64,000 nucleotides of DNA. It comes from Raineyella fluvialis. Lineage in GTDB: Bacteria; Actinomycetota; Actinomycetes; Propionibacteriales; Propionibacteriaceae. The DNA lies in contig NZ_CP045725.1 of NCBI RefSeq assembly GCF_009646095.1, positions 1,178,001-1,242,000 of the forward strand, written 5' to 3'. The translations under genes were made by a program, and so were the position numbers. The notes under the pieces are model-generated. The model was not told the DNA's origin. It was given only the letters and a program-made list of their open reading frames with translations, and made no database searches. Numbering within the stretch: the stretch's first letter is position 1; every line of letters starts with the position of its first letter. Shown here piece after piece: positions 47,439 to 56,131 of the stretch.

Positions 47439-50374
47439 CGGGCTTCTCCTGTCTGGAAGACGGGCATCGGCTCGGCCGAGGGGACGGCGGGTGGGGTGGG
47501 AGGGAGCGGCCGGCCAGGGGACTCGGGCGCGGCCGGTGCCGCCTGCGGGCCCGGGCCCGCAGGCGCGAGCAGCAGGGGCGACCCCTCGGAGGGCGGCTGC
47601 GCCGCTCCCGCGCCGTACGGGCGGGCGGCGACGTGCGGGGTGCCGAACGGCAGGATCGGGGCGAGTCCCTGCTCGTCCAGCGCTCCGATGACGACCGTGG
47701 AACCGCTGTGCCGCACCAGGGCGCCGAGCAGGGCCCTGGTGCGCACGTCGGCGGCCATGTCGGCGTCGTCGACGATGATCACGTGCTGCGGATCGCCGGC
47801 GGCGGAGACCAGCCGGGACAGTTCGGCGGCCGGCTCAGGACTGCGCCACAGGCTGACGTACGCGACCCGTCGCCGCACCCGACCGGCATGTTCCAGCAGC
47901 CGGCCCCCCACCCGGGCGCGGCCCTCGGCCACCCGCAGCCGACCGGCCAGGGCCAGCAACAGCGCCGTACGTTCCGCGGGCTCCCCGGTGACGAGCAGCC
48001 GGTCCCCAGGATGGAGCCGGATGTCGACCGGCGCGTGCAGGCGGCGGTCGAGGTCACCGGCGACCAGGCCCTGCGCCGTGAGCACGGTGGGCTCGCCGGG
48101 GGCCGGCCAGTGCTGCAGGGCCAGCTCGCGGGCCAGGTCGGATCCCTCGACGTCGAGCATCGGCATCCGGGCGTCCAGCCAGTGCGGCAGCCACCAGGCA
48201 CGCTCGCCGAGCAACGCCATCACCGCCGGCACCAGCGTCATCCGGACCAGGAAGGCGTCCATGGCGACCCCGACGGTGAGGGCGAAGGCGATCGGCTGCA
48301 TCGAGCCCCGGTCGGACGTCGGGACGAAGAACGCGAAGACCGACACCATGATCACCGCCGCCGCGACGACGACCATCGCGGAGCCGACGAAGCCGGTGTG
48401 CACCGCGGCCCGGGCCGGCGTGCCGTGGACGTGATCCTCGCGCATCCGTGAGACGAGGAACACCTCGTAGTCCATGGACAGGCCGAAGAGGATGCCCATC
48501 GTGATGATCGGCAGGAAGGAGATCAGCGGCCCCGGCACCTCGACGTTGATCAGCTTCGCGCCGACGCCATGGGTGAAGACGAGGGTGGTGAGCCCGAAGC
48601 AGGCGAAGACCGAGAGCAGGTAGCCGACGGTGGCCTTGATCGGCACCACCAGGGAGCGGAAGACCATGGTGAGCAGCACCATCGACAGGCCGACGACGAA
48701 GATGCCGAACGGCAGCAGGGCCGCCCCGAGACGCTGCGACACGTCGATCGCCACGGCCGTGTAGCCGGTCACCGCGGTGTCGGTGCCGTAGCGGGCCTTC
48801 CAGTCCGGTGCCGCCGCCCGGATCCGGTGCACGAGCTGCTCGGTGGCGGGGTCGTCCGGGCCGGTGGTCGGGAAGATCTGGACGATCCCCGTGTCGGCCG
48901 TACGGTTCGGGGTGGCGATCGCGACGACGGCGACACCGGGCATCGCCTCGATGTCCTTCTTCAGCCCGTCCATCACCCCGAGCGGGTCGGTCGAGGTGAC
49001 GATCTGCGCGGTGACGACGAGCGGGCCGTTGAAGCCGGGCCCGAAGTGGTCCCGGATCAGGTCGAACGCCTCGCGGGCCGGTGTCCCGGCCTTGGCCTGG
49101 CCGGCATTGGGCAGGGCCAGCTGCATGTCGCGTGCCGGGATGGCCAGCCCACCGAGGACCAGCACCACGACGGCGATGGTGAGCGCCGGCACCTTCGTCA
49201 CCGTACGCACCCACCAGCCGGAGGGCCCGCCGCCATGTCCCTCGGCGACGGCCTTCATCCGCAACCGGGCCGCCTCGTGCGGATCCTCCGAGTAGGTCCC
49301 GGCGGCCTGGCGCCGGGCCTGCCGGCGGGTGAGCCGGCGGGTGAGCCGGCGGTGCTTCGGACGCATCCGCTCCCCCGCCAGCCCGGCGAGCGCGGGCACC
49401 AGGGTGAGCGCGATGGCCACGGTGACGGCGATCGCGATCGCCGCGGCGATGCCCATCGTGGTGAGGAAGGGGATGCCGGCCACGCCCAGACCGATCAGGG
49501 CGATGAACACCGTGAGGCCCGCGAAGACCACGGCCGAACCGGACGTCGCCACGGCCCTCGCGGCGGACTCCTCGGTGCCCAGGCCCTCCCCGAGCTGTTC
49601 GCGGTGGCGGGACAGGATGAACAGGGCGTAGTCGATCCCGACGGCCAGCCCCAGCATCAGTGCGAGCATCGGAGTGGTCGAGTTGATCGTGGCCAGACCG
49701 GTGGCGCCGAGGATCAGCGTCATCGAGATGCCGACGCCGATGAGGGCGGTGACGAGCGGCATCCCCGCGGCGAGCAGCGAGCCCATGGTGAGCACCAGGA
49801 CCACCAGAGCGACGCCGAGGCCGAGCATCTCCACCACGCCGACGTGCGGGATCGTCGCGTTGAACGCCTCACCGCCGAGCCGCACCGTCGAGCCGGGCAG
49901 CGCCGCCTGCAGCTGATCGGCCTTGGCGAGCAGGGCGGACTTCTGCTGCTCGGTGAAGTCGGTCATCCTGACCGTGAGCATGATCGAGGAGAGACCGGCG
50001 CCACGGTCGGGGCTGATAGTCCCGTGCATCATCTCGAAGTAGGGCGACTGGGCAGACCGGACGAAGTCGAGCTTGCCGATCTCGTCGGTCGTCCGCTCTA
50101 TCGCGGCGCGGACCTGGGGATCGTCGAGCGTACGTCCGGGGCCGGCGACGACCACCATGGTGGCCGAGGCGCCGGACATCTCCGGGAAGGTCATACCGAG
50201 CTGGTCGAGGGCCTGCTGTGACTGCGTGCCGGGCAGGTCGAAGGAGTTGTCGAACTTGTCGTACAACACTCCGGCGGCGCCTCCCGTGACGAGCAACACG
50301 AGCAACCAGCCGGTGAGGACGCGACCTCCGTGACGGAAGCACCACCGCCCGATGGCGTAAAGGACCGACGACAT
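47435..50374 (-). CDS. MMPL transporter with C-terminal degenerate ABC-ATPase-like domain
   Basis: Predicted 979-residue fusion. Residues 1 to about 738 form a normal MMPL/RND exporter: 12 membrane helices in two halves with two extracytoplasmic domains, ALMLGLAVGIDYALFILSRHRE and IITMGILFGLSMDYEVFLVSRMRE being the GxxxDY proton-relay segments. Residues 740-979 look like an ABC nucleotide-binding domain that has lost catalysis: VTGEPAERTALLLALAGRL stands where Walker A would be but lacks the lysine, and HVIIVDDAD resembles Walker B; no LSGGQ signature is seen. A Pro/Ala-rich tail ends the chain. GGGGAG precedes ATG 50374. Coupled to YhgE and divergent from a TetR gene. Confidence 0.85.
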   Translation of the reverse strand: MSSVLYAIGRWCFRHGGRVLTGWLLVLLVTGGAAGVLYDKFDNSFDLPGTQSQQALDQLGMTFPEMSGASATMVVVAGPGRTLDDPQVRAAIERTTDEIGKLDFVRSAQSPYFEMMHGTISPDRGAGLSSIMLTVRMTDFTEQQKSALLAKADQLQAALPGSTVRLGGEAFNATIPHVGVVEMLGLGVALVVLVLTMGSLLAAGMPLVTALIGVGISMTLILGATGLATINSTTPMLALMLGLAVGIDYALFILSRHREQLGEGLGTEESAARAVATSGSAVVFAGLTVFIALIGLGVAGIPFLTTMGIAAAIAIAVTVAIALTLVPALAGLAGERMRPKHRRLTRRLTRRQARRQAAGTYSEDPHEAARLRMKAVAEGHGGGPSGWWVRTVTKVPALTIAVVVLVLGGLAIPARDMQLALPNAGQAKAGTPAREAFDLIRDHFGPGFNGPLVVTAQIVTSTDPLGVMDGLKKDIEAMPGVAVVAIATPNRTADTGIVQIFPTTGPDDPATEQLVHRIRAAAPDWKARYGTDTAVTGYTAVAIDVSQRLGAALLPFGIFVVGLSMVLLTMVFRSLVVPIKATVGYLLSVFACFGLTTLVFTHGVGAKLINVEVPGPLISFLPIITMGILFGLSMDYEVFLVSRMREDHVHGTPARAAVHTGFVGSAMVVVAAAVIMVSVFAFFVPTSDRGSMQPIAFALTVGVAMDAFLVRMTLVPAVMALLGERAWWLPHWLDARMPMLDVEGSDLARELALQHWPAPGEPTVLTAQGLVAGDLDRRLHAPVDIRLHPGDRLLVTGEPAERTALLLALAGRLRVAEGRARVGGRLLEHAGRVRRRVAYVSLWRSPEPAAELSRLVSAAGDPQHVIIVDDADMAADVRTRALLGALVRHSGSTVVIGALDEQGLAPILPFGTPHVAARPYGAGAAQPPSEGSPLLLAPAGPGPQAAPAAPESPGRPLPPTPPAVPSAEPMPVFQTGEAR

Positions 50375-50475
50375 CCTGACTCCCCATATCCGCGACATGC
50401 GCGACACCCGCGACGCCGCGTGACGCGGGCGCCGACCCGGCCCAGTTCCAAGACACTTGTGTATCCGCAGACCAG

Positions 50476-50499
50476 CGTACGCCTGCGACAGGCCGTACG
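50476..50499. promoter_or_regulatory. Candidate operator between MMPL and TetR genes
   Basis: CGTACGCCTG and CAGGCCGTACG are near-inverted arms (one bulge) around a 3-nt centre, about halfway between the divergent starts at 50374 and 50574. The motif contains CGTACG, which is abundant here, so its significance is uncertain. Confidence 0.4.
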
Positions 50500-50573
50500 A
50501 CGCCGCAGTGGAACGCCGCACGGCGGGATATGGTTCAGCGGAAGCGTGTGGTCCGAGCAATCCGGAGGAGCCC

Positions 50574-51232
50574 ATGTCCCACATCTCGATCTCGCCGCGG
50601 CGCGCGGAGACCCGCCAGCGTCTGCTCGACGGGGCCGTCGGTGTCTTCGCCGACCGTGGGGTGCTGGCGGCGAGTGTCGAGGAGATCTGCGATCGGGCCG
50701 GTTTCACCCGCGGCGCCTTCTACTCCAACTACGGCTCCAAGAACGAACTGGTGCTCGCCCTGCTCGAGCAGGACCGCGAGCGCCAGCGGGCGATGGTGGC
50801 GGGGTGGCGGAGTCCGGACTGGTGGGCCGGCCGGTGACCAGCACCAGCGAGTTGCGTGACCTGGTCGACCGCGCCGTGCGCCGCTTCATCTCCGTGCGCC
50901 GACTCGATCGCGACTGGGTGATGGCGACGGCGGAGCTGCGCCTCTACGCCGCCCGGGAGCCGGAGATCCGGGAGGCCTACCTGGCCCTGCGCCAGGAGAC
51001 CCAGCGGCAGCTGCTCGAGGGCGCGGAGGCGATGGCGGAGGTCAGCGGCTGGGAGTTCGCCGTCCCACGGGACTCGGTGATGGAGATCCTGGACAACATG
51101 TACGAGGGGGCCGTCCTCCAGGCCCTGCTGCTCTATCCCGACCGGGGTGACGAGGAGCGGGTGCAGGCCTGCCTGCAGCCGTTCATCGACGTGATGGTGA
51201 GCATCGTCCGCCCGCTCGGCTCCCGCGTCTGA
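50574..51232 (+). pseudogene. TetR family regulator, one frameshift
   Basis: The TetR HTH is intact (TRQRLLDGAVGVFADRGVLAASVEEICDRAGFTRGAFYSNYGSKNELV), after which the frame reads into WRSPDWWAGR and stops at 50837. The ligand domain continues in another frame (TSTSELRDLVDRAVRRFISVRRLDRDW to the stop at 51232). Adding one G to the run at 50801-50804 gives 219 residues. CCGGAGGAG precedes ATG 50574. Divergent from the MMPL-YhgE operon, the usual arrangement for a repressor of an exporter. Confidence 0.85.
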
Positions 51233-51323
51233 ACGCGGTCATGGTCCGAGGTCGGGCCGATGTCGCTTCCCGGCGCGCTTTTCGACGGTTCCCGTCGCCT
51301 CCGCCGCGACGTAGCCTGACCGC

Positions 51324-52262
51324 ATGACGCCCGAACGCCGCTCCGCCACCCGGATCACCGAGCCCCTGTGCTACCACGGGGAGGGACCGGTCTGGTCGCC
51401 CTCGTGGGGCGGGCTGCGCTGGGTCGACATGCTCGCCGGGGACCTGCTCACCCTGCGCGCCGACGGCTCGGTCGATCGGCTGCACGTCGGGACCGGCCCC
51501 TGGGTCGAGGCCGCCTCGGGCACCCGCGCGGGTGGTTCCTGGAAGCCGGTCGCCGCCTTCTGCCGCCCTCGGGCCAACGGGGGCTACGTGGTCGGGCTCG
51601 AGCGCGGCTACGGACTGGCACCCGGTCCTGATGCCGCACCGGATCGTGTCGTGGCGCTCTGGAATGATCCGAACCTGCGGATGAACGAGGGCGGCACCGA
51701 CCCGTGGGGCCGCCTCTATGCCGGCGGGATGGCGTACGACCGTACGCCTGAAGCCTCGGCCCTGGTCCGCATCGACGCCGACGGGAGCGTCCGGACGGTA
51801 GTCGACGCCGTCTCCACCTCGAACGGCATCGCCTTCACCGCCGACGGCTCGAAGGCCTACTACAACGACACCGGCGTGAAGCGGGTCGACGTGTTCGACG
51901 TCGTCGGCGGTGAGCTGGTCGATCGACGACCGCTGCACGAGGCGCCCATCCTGACCCACGGGGAGCGCGCCGGCTCGCCGGCGAGCCCGGACGGGTTGTG
52001 CGTGGACAGCGCCGGCAACGTGTGGACCGCGATGAACCGGCTCGGCGAGGTGCACCAGATCTCCCCGGAGGGGAAGGTGCTCACCGTCGTGGAGCTGCCG
52101 GTCCAGCTCGTCACCGCCTGCACCCTGGGCGACGAGGACCTGCGCACCCTCTACATCACCACGTCGCGGGAGAACCTGGCCGACCCGGAGCCCCAGGCGG
52201 GCGCCGTCTTCGCCGTCGAGGTCGACGTGCCGGGGGTGCCGGTCACGCCCTACGCCGGCTGA
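51324..52262 (+). CDS. SMP-30/gluconolactonase family protein
   Basis: Predicted 312-residue six-bladed beta-propeller lactonase. The metal ligands are recognisable: Glu in CYHGEGPVWSP, Asn in LRMNEGGTDPWGRLYAG, Asn in STSNGIAFTADGSKAYYNDT and Asp in SPDGLCVDSAGNVW. These enzymes hydrolyse gluconolactone and related sugar lactones with Ca2+ or Zn2+. It stands alone; the 3' end overlaps the convergent peptidase gene by 20 bp. Confidence 0.9.
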   Translation: MTPERRSATRITEPLCYHGEGPVWSPSWGGLRWVDMLAGDLLTLRADGSVDRLHVGTGPWVEAASGTRAGGSWKPVAAFCRPRANGGYVVGLERGYGLAPGPDAAPDRVVALWNDPNLRMNEGGTDPWGRLYAGGMAYDRTPEASALVRIDADGSVRTVVDAVSTSNGIAFTADGSKAYYNDTGVKRVDVFDVVGGELVDRRPLHEAPILTHGERAGSPASPDGLCVDSAGNVWTAMNRLGEVHQISPEGKVLTVVELPVQLVTACTLGDEDLRTLYITTSRENLADPEPQAGAVFAVEVDVPGVPVTPYAG

Positions 52263-54183
52263 TGCGGGACGCGTCGGGTGGACGCCGGGCGGATTGCTCG
52301 CCCGACCCCGTGGGGCCACGGACAAGCCCCACCATCGCCAGGATCGGCAGGCCTGACAGCACCGCCCAACAGGTCCACCAGGCGAGGGTCCACAGGACAT
52401 CCTCCACCGACACCACCCTCAGGGTGGCGGTCACCAGCACGAAGGCGATCGTGTCCAGGACCGTCCCTGCGACCCCGATTACCAGACCGGCAGCGGCACC
52501 CAGACGCAGCGAACCCGCGATGCCCACACCCAGCGCCACGACGAGGACGAGGGTCATCGGCGAACCGACCACTCCGGCAGCACTCGGGTCTGCCCGCTGC
52601 AGGACCGTCAGGGCCACCAGGGCGAGAAGGCCGGCCCCAGCCCCCGCCACCGACCAGCCCAGAACCCGCCGGCGCGGCTGAGGAAGGAGCATCACCGCCA
52701 CCGTCGCCAGTAGAAGAGCCAGCGCCACCATCCCCGCCCCGGGAAGGGGAGGCCACAGGTACACCGCGGTCAAGGCGCCGGCCGTTGCACCCACCACGGC
52801 AACGATCCAGGAGACACGCCGACGAGAACGGCGGGTCGGTTCCTCGGACAACCGCACGAATGCCAAGGCATCTCCCGCCCAGACGAGCAGGCCGGCGACG
52901 CCCAGAGCGGACATCACGGCGGCCAGAGTCTGCAGCATCTGCAGCTGCAGCACCAGGCCACTCAGGCTTCCGCCCCAGGGGAGAGCTTCACGTCCGGTCA
53001 TGCCGATGGAGAACAGGTCCCCGAGAGCCGCGCCGACCACCAGCGCCACGGCCGGACCCATCAGTGCGCGTGCTCCGGCCCGTCCCACCGAGGCGGCACG
53101 TACGACCTCCCCGGCCCCCACGATTCCGACCACACCGAACAGCAGCGCGCGGGCCACGCCGGAGGCGGTCAGGGCATCCATCCCGGCACTCCACAGCGCT
53201 TCCTGCAGCAGAAGGTGCGCGGCGCCCGCGACGTAGCCAGCGGCGCCCAGCGAGGTCCAGCGCGGAACACCGATCAGCCCGGGCTCCGCGACGACCGCCA
53301 CCCTCTCGGCCGGGGCAGGATGCAGGGCGAGCCAACGCGGCGGCCGACGGCGTCGGGTGGGCCGCCGGGTGAGGTTCGGTGACGGGCTCCGTGCCTCGAG
53401 GCGCAGAGGTCGGCCGAGCATGCCAGCCGCCAGAGCCGCATCGAAGTCCCTCCGTTGCGCGAGCGTCGGAGTCGCCCGGGCATCCGCATAGTGCTCGCGG
53501 ACGCGAAGCAACTGAGCGCGCACCGCGTACACCACCAGTGCCAGAACGCCCGCGCGGAGCAGGAAGCTCGGGAGCAGGCTGAGATCGGGGTTCCAGATCC
53601 GTACGACCAGGGGGACCGCCATGGCCAGCAGGGTGACATGCCAGGAGCGGATGGCGAAGGTGGCCAGCGCGACGTCTCCGGATCGGATGTGTGCCAACTC
53701 GTGTCGCACCAGGACGTCGAAGTCGCCCGGGCGCCGTCTCGCCAGACCCAGCACCGCCGGTGTCATCACGACCAGATACCGTCCAGGGCGACCCACCGAC
53801 CTCGCGGAGATCGTCTTGTCCGCTGTGTTCGCCATCAGCGCCGGGCAGGGACGCACCCCCTCGGCCTCGGCCAGCATCCCGAAGCGCTGGGCACCGATGA
53901 GGTCACCCGAGACCGGCTCGAGATGACGCCGCCGGACCATGATCCGCGGCTCGAGCAGGGTCACCGCGCCGGTGAGCGCCAGGAGGAGCAAGGGAGGGCC
54001 CAGTACCCAGATGAGTGGGGTCGGGTTCGACGCGACAGCGCCCGGGGTGCCGAGCCAGAGCCAGTCACCGACCATTTCACCGGTGAGGACCACGAGGACC
54101 ACCAGCAGCACGAACGAGGCGGCCGTGCTCGATGGCCACGGGGGACGGTCCGAAGGGGACTGTGAGGAGTCCATTGCGCGCAC
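52243..54183 (-). CDS. M48-like membrane metallopeptidase
   Basis: Predicted about 646 residues. Two N-terminal helices (FVLLVVLVVLTGEMVGDWLWL, PLLLLALTGAVTLL) precede a cytoplasmic zinc-peptidase segment with HExxH in VLVRHELAHIRSGDVALATFAIRSWH. The remainder is a membrane region with at least ten hydrophobic segments, much longer than HtpX. Peptidases of this form occur in regulation of membrane stress or antibiotic resistance (BlaR/MecR-like) but no sensor domain is visible. GTG 54183 or ATG 54174 could start it. The gene upstream (54213-54725) is on the same strand 29 nt away. Confidence 0.72.
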   Translation of the reverse strand: MRAMDSSQSPSDRPPWPSSTAASFVLLVVLVVLTGEMVGDWLWLGTPGAVASNPTPLIWVLGPPLLLLALTGAVTLLEPRIMVRRRHLEPVSGDLIGAQRFGMLAEAEGVRPCPALMANTADKTISARSVGRPGRYLVVMTPAVLGLARRRPGDFDVLVRHELAHIRSGDVALATFAIRSWHVTLLAMAVPLVVRIWNPDLSLLPSFLLRAGVLALVVYAVRAQLLRVREHYADARATPTLAQRRDFDAALAAGMLGRPLRLEARSPSPNLTRRPTRRRRPPRWLALHPAPAERVAVVAEPGLIGVPRWTSLGAAGYVAGAAHLLLQEALWSAGMDALTASGVARALLFGVVGIVGAGEVVRAASVGRAGARALMGPAVALVVGAALGDLFSIGMTGREALPWGGSLSGLVLQLQMLQTLAAVMSALGVAGLLVWAGDALAFVRLSEEPTRRSRRRVSWIVAVVGATAGALTAVYLWPPLPGAGMVALALLLATVAVMLLPQPRRRVLGWSVAGAGAGLLALVALTVLQRADPSAAGVVGSPMTLVLVVALGVGIAGSLRLGAAAGLVIGVAGTVLDTIAFVLVTATLRVVSVEDVLWTLAWWTCWAVLSGLPILAMVGLVRGPTGSGEQSARRPPDASRISRRRA

Positions 54184-54212
54184 CGCCGTGACACCCGCTC
54201 GTCGATCGGCGG

Positions 54213-54725
54213 TCAGGCAGGCAGGGCAAGCCGACCGGTCACTGCGTCCGCCACGAAGCGCGCATCGACCTCGCCGAGATCCAGCCGGGTGCAGACGTCC
54301 GTCACCACCGCATTCACACGCGCCAGGTCCTCGGTAGACAGGGGCGGAAGCGCTTCCGGCTGCCCCGGCTCGTCGTCCGGGGCCTTCAGGTGGAACAGAC
54401 GTCTGATCAGACTCGCGGCCTGCGGCTTGGTCTCCTCTTTGATGGCGTCACCGAGGAGACCGGCCACGAACTTCACAGCGGCAAGGGCCGCGGCGACGAC
54501 GTAAGGAGTGAGCAGGACCACGATCTCGGCGCCGAACCCGGTCGCCTCGTCCTTGGCAGCTGCCAGCGGCGGGATGGTGCCCCGAGCATCGAGGTAGGCA
54601 TCGCGGTCCGCCTCGAACACGCCCAGTTCTTCGGGCAGGGATTCGGTCATCGCGGCCCGCGTCAACTCTTCGACGATTTCCCGTTCCGCAACGGGGGTGA
54701 GTATCTCCTGCGATTGCTCGGTCAT
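54213..54725 (-). CDS. Hypothetical protein with one membrane segment
   Basis: Predicted 170-residue protein; family not recognised. Residues 1-60 are acidic and soluble, one hydrophobic stretch follows (AEIVVLLTPYVVAAALAAVKFVAGLLGDAI), then a basic helix (KPQAASLIRRLFHLK) and an acidic soluble C-terminus (LARVNAVVTDVCTRLDLGEVDARFVADAV). ATG 54725 starts MTEQSQEIL. It immediately precedes the M48-like peptidase gene and may be its partner or substrate (inference). Confidence 0.6.
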   Translation of the reverse strand: MTEQSQEILTPVAEREIVEELTRAAMTESLPEELGVFEADRDAYLDARGTIPPLAAAKDEATGFGAEIVVLLTPYVVAAALAAVKFVAGLLGDAIKEETKPQAASLIRRLFHLKAPDDEPGQPEALPPLSTEDLARVNAVVTDVCTRLDLGEVDARFVADAVTGRLALPA

Positions 54726-54850
54726 AAGTCCCACCACATCCGACGACCCGTAGGAACGAACGCTTCGGTACGTCTGCCCTGTCACCAGTCTCTCCCAAGG
54801 GAGCACTCATGTCCGTCGGATGCAGAGCATCCATCCCTCCACCACGCGTA

Positions 54851-55876
54851 TCAGTCCTGCGGTGTCCCCGCGTAACCGTGCGGGTTCTGCTCCTGCCAGT
54901 GCCAGTGGTCCCGGCACATCTCGTCCAGATCGCGGGTGGCGGCCCAGCCGAGATCGGCCAGGGCGGAGGACGGGTCGGCGTACGACACGGCGACGTCGCC
55001 AGGCCGACGCGGGGCGACCTCGTAGGGGATCGGCCGACCGCTGGCGCGCTCGAAGGCGGCGCGGACCTCGAGGACGGAGTAGCCGCGGCCGGTGCCGAGG
55101 TTCCAGCGGTGCAGGCCGCCGTGCTTGGCCAGGTATTCGATCGCCGCGACGTGACCCTCGCCGAGGTCCATCACGTGGATGTAGTCGCGTACGCCGGTGC
55201 CGTCGGGGGTCGGGTAGTCGTCACCGAAGACCATCAGCTTCTCCCGCCGACCCACCGCCACCTGGGCGACGAACGGCATCAGGTTGTTCGGGATGCCGTT
55301 GGGGTCCTCGCCGATCCGGCCCGACGGGTGCGCGCCGACCGGGTTGAAGTAGCGCAGCAGCGCGACGTTCCAGCGCGGGTCGGAAGCCGCGATATCGGCG
55401 AGGATGTCCTCGACCTGCTCCTTGGTCCGCCCGTACGGGTTGACGGCGTCGAGGTTGAGTTTCTCGGTCAGCGGCATCTCGTCGACCTCGCCGTAGACGG
55501 TGGCCGAGGAGGAGAAGACGATGGTGCGGCAGTCGACCGCCTCCATCGCCCGGAGCAGGCTGATGGTGCCGGCCACGTTGTTCTCGTAGTAGGTCAACGG
55601 GATCTGCGCGGACTCACCGACGGCCTTCATCCCGGCGAAGTGGACGACCCCGTCGGGGCGGACCTGCTCCATCACCCGGTCCATGGCGGCCCGGTCACGG
55701 ATGTCAGCCTCGACGAAGGGGACCTCGCGACCGCTCAACTCCGCCACGCGCTGCAGGGCGATCGGGCTGGCGTTGGAGAGGTTGTCGACGACGGTCACGT
55801 CGTGTCCGGCCTGCTGGAGCAACAACACGGTGTGCGAGCCGATGTAGCCGGCCCCACCGGTGACGAGGATCTGCAT
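54851..55876 (-). CDS. galE: UDP-glucose 4-epimerase
   Basis: Predicted 341-residue NAD-dependent enzyme interconverting UDP-glucose and UDP-galactose. TGGAGYIGSHTV (residues 6-17) is the NAD motif, SSSATVYG carries the catalytic Ser, and YGRTK the Tyr and Lys of the YxxxK triad. RYFNPVGAHPSGRIGEDPNGIPNNLMPFVAQVAVG is GalE-specific. ATG 55876 is fixed by the family start MQILVTGG; codons further upstream are tandem-repeat DNA. It follows the ROK/sugar importer genes on the same strand but is separated from them by a 255-bp gap. Confidence 0.95.
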   Translation of the reverse strand: MQILVTGGAGYIGSHTVLLLQQAGHDVTVVDNLSNASPIALQRVAELSGREVPFVEADIRDRAAMDRVMEQVRPDGVVHFAGMKAVGESAQIPLTYYENNVAGTISLLRAMEAVDCRTIVFSSSATVYGEVDEMPLTEKLNLDAVNPYGRTKEQVEDILADIAASDPRWNVALLRYFNPVGAHPSGRIGEDPNGIPNNLMPFVAQVAVGRREKLMVFGDDYPTPDGTGVRDYIHVMDLGEGHVAAIEYLAKHGGLHRWNLGTGRGYSVLEVRAAFERASGRPIPYEVAPRRPGDVAVSYADPSSALADLGWAATRDLDEMCRDHWHWQEQNPHGYAGTPQD

Positions 55877-55977
55877 GGTCCTCACCGTACTGTGTGAGGA
55901 TCCGTCCTCCGGCGGCCCCTGCCTCGCCACCCTGCCTTGCCTCGGCACCCTGCCTCGCCTCGGCTCCCGTCGCGGAG

Positions 55978-56036
55978 CCTCGCACACCCAGGGCTCGCAC
56001 ACCCAGGGCTCGCACACCCGGGGCTCGCACACCGCC
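55978..56036. repeat. 15-bp tandem array upstream of galE
   Basis: About four units of GCTCGCACACCCAGG (with small variations) lie at 55978-56036, preceded by CTGCCTCGCC/CTGCCTTGCC repeats around 55915-55970. Read on the minus strand the array would encode repeated CEPWV-like pentapeptides, but it lies upstream of the galE start and is probably not translated. Confidence 0.75.
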
Positions 56037-56064
56037 AACCGGAGGCATGGTGCCGCAATCGGGT

Positions 56065-56083
56065 CATAGGGCAAACCTATGGT
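56065..56083. repeat. Second copy of the 19-bp motif
   Basis: CATAGGGCAAACCTATGGT is the exact reverse complement of 2482-2500. It lies 48 nt beyond the stop of the ROK gene (56132) and 188 nt upstream of the galE start, with CATAGG/CCTATG arms. Confidence 0.55.
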
Positions 56084-56131
56084 CGTTTTCCCGGACACAT
56101 CCCCCAGAGCACGACCCTCCCGACCGCCACC

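Noticed and set aside
55877-56098. In-frame 74-codon extension of galE with CEPWV repeats
   Set aside because: It is tandem-repeat DNA, and the GalE family starts at MQILVTGG.
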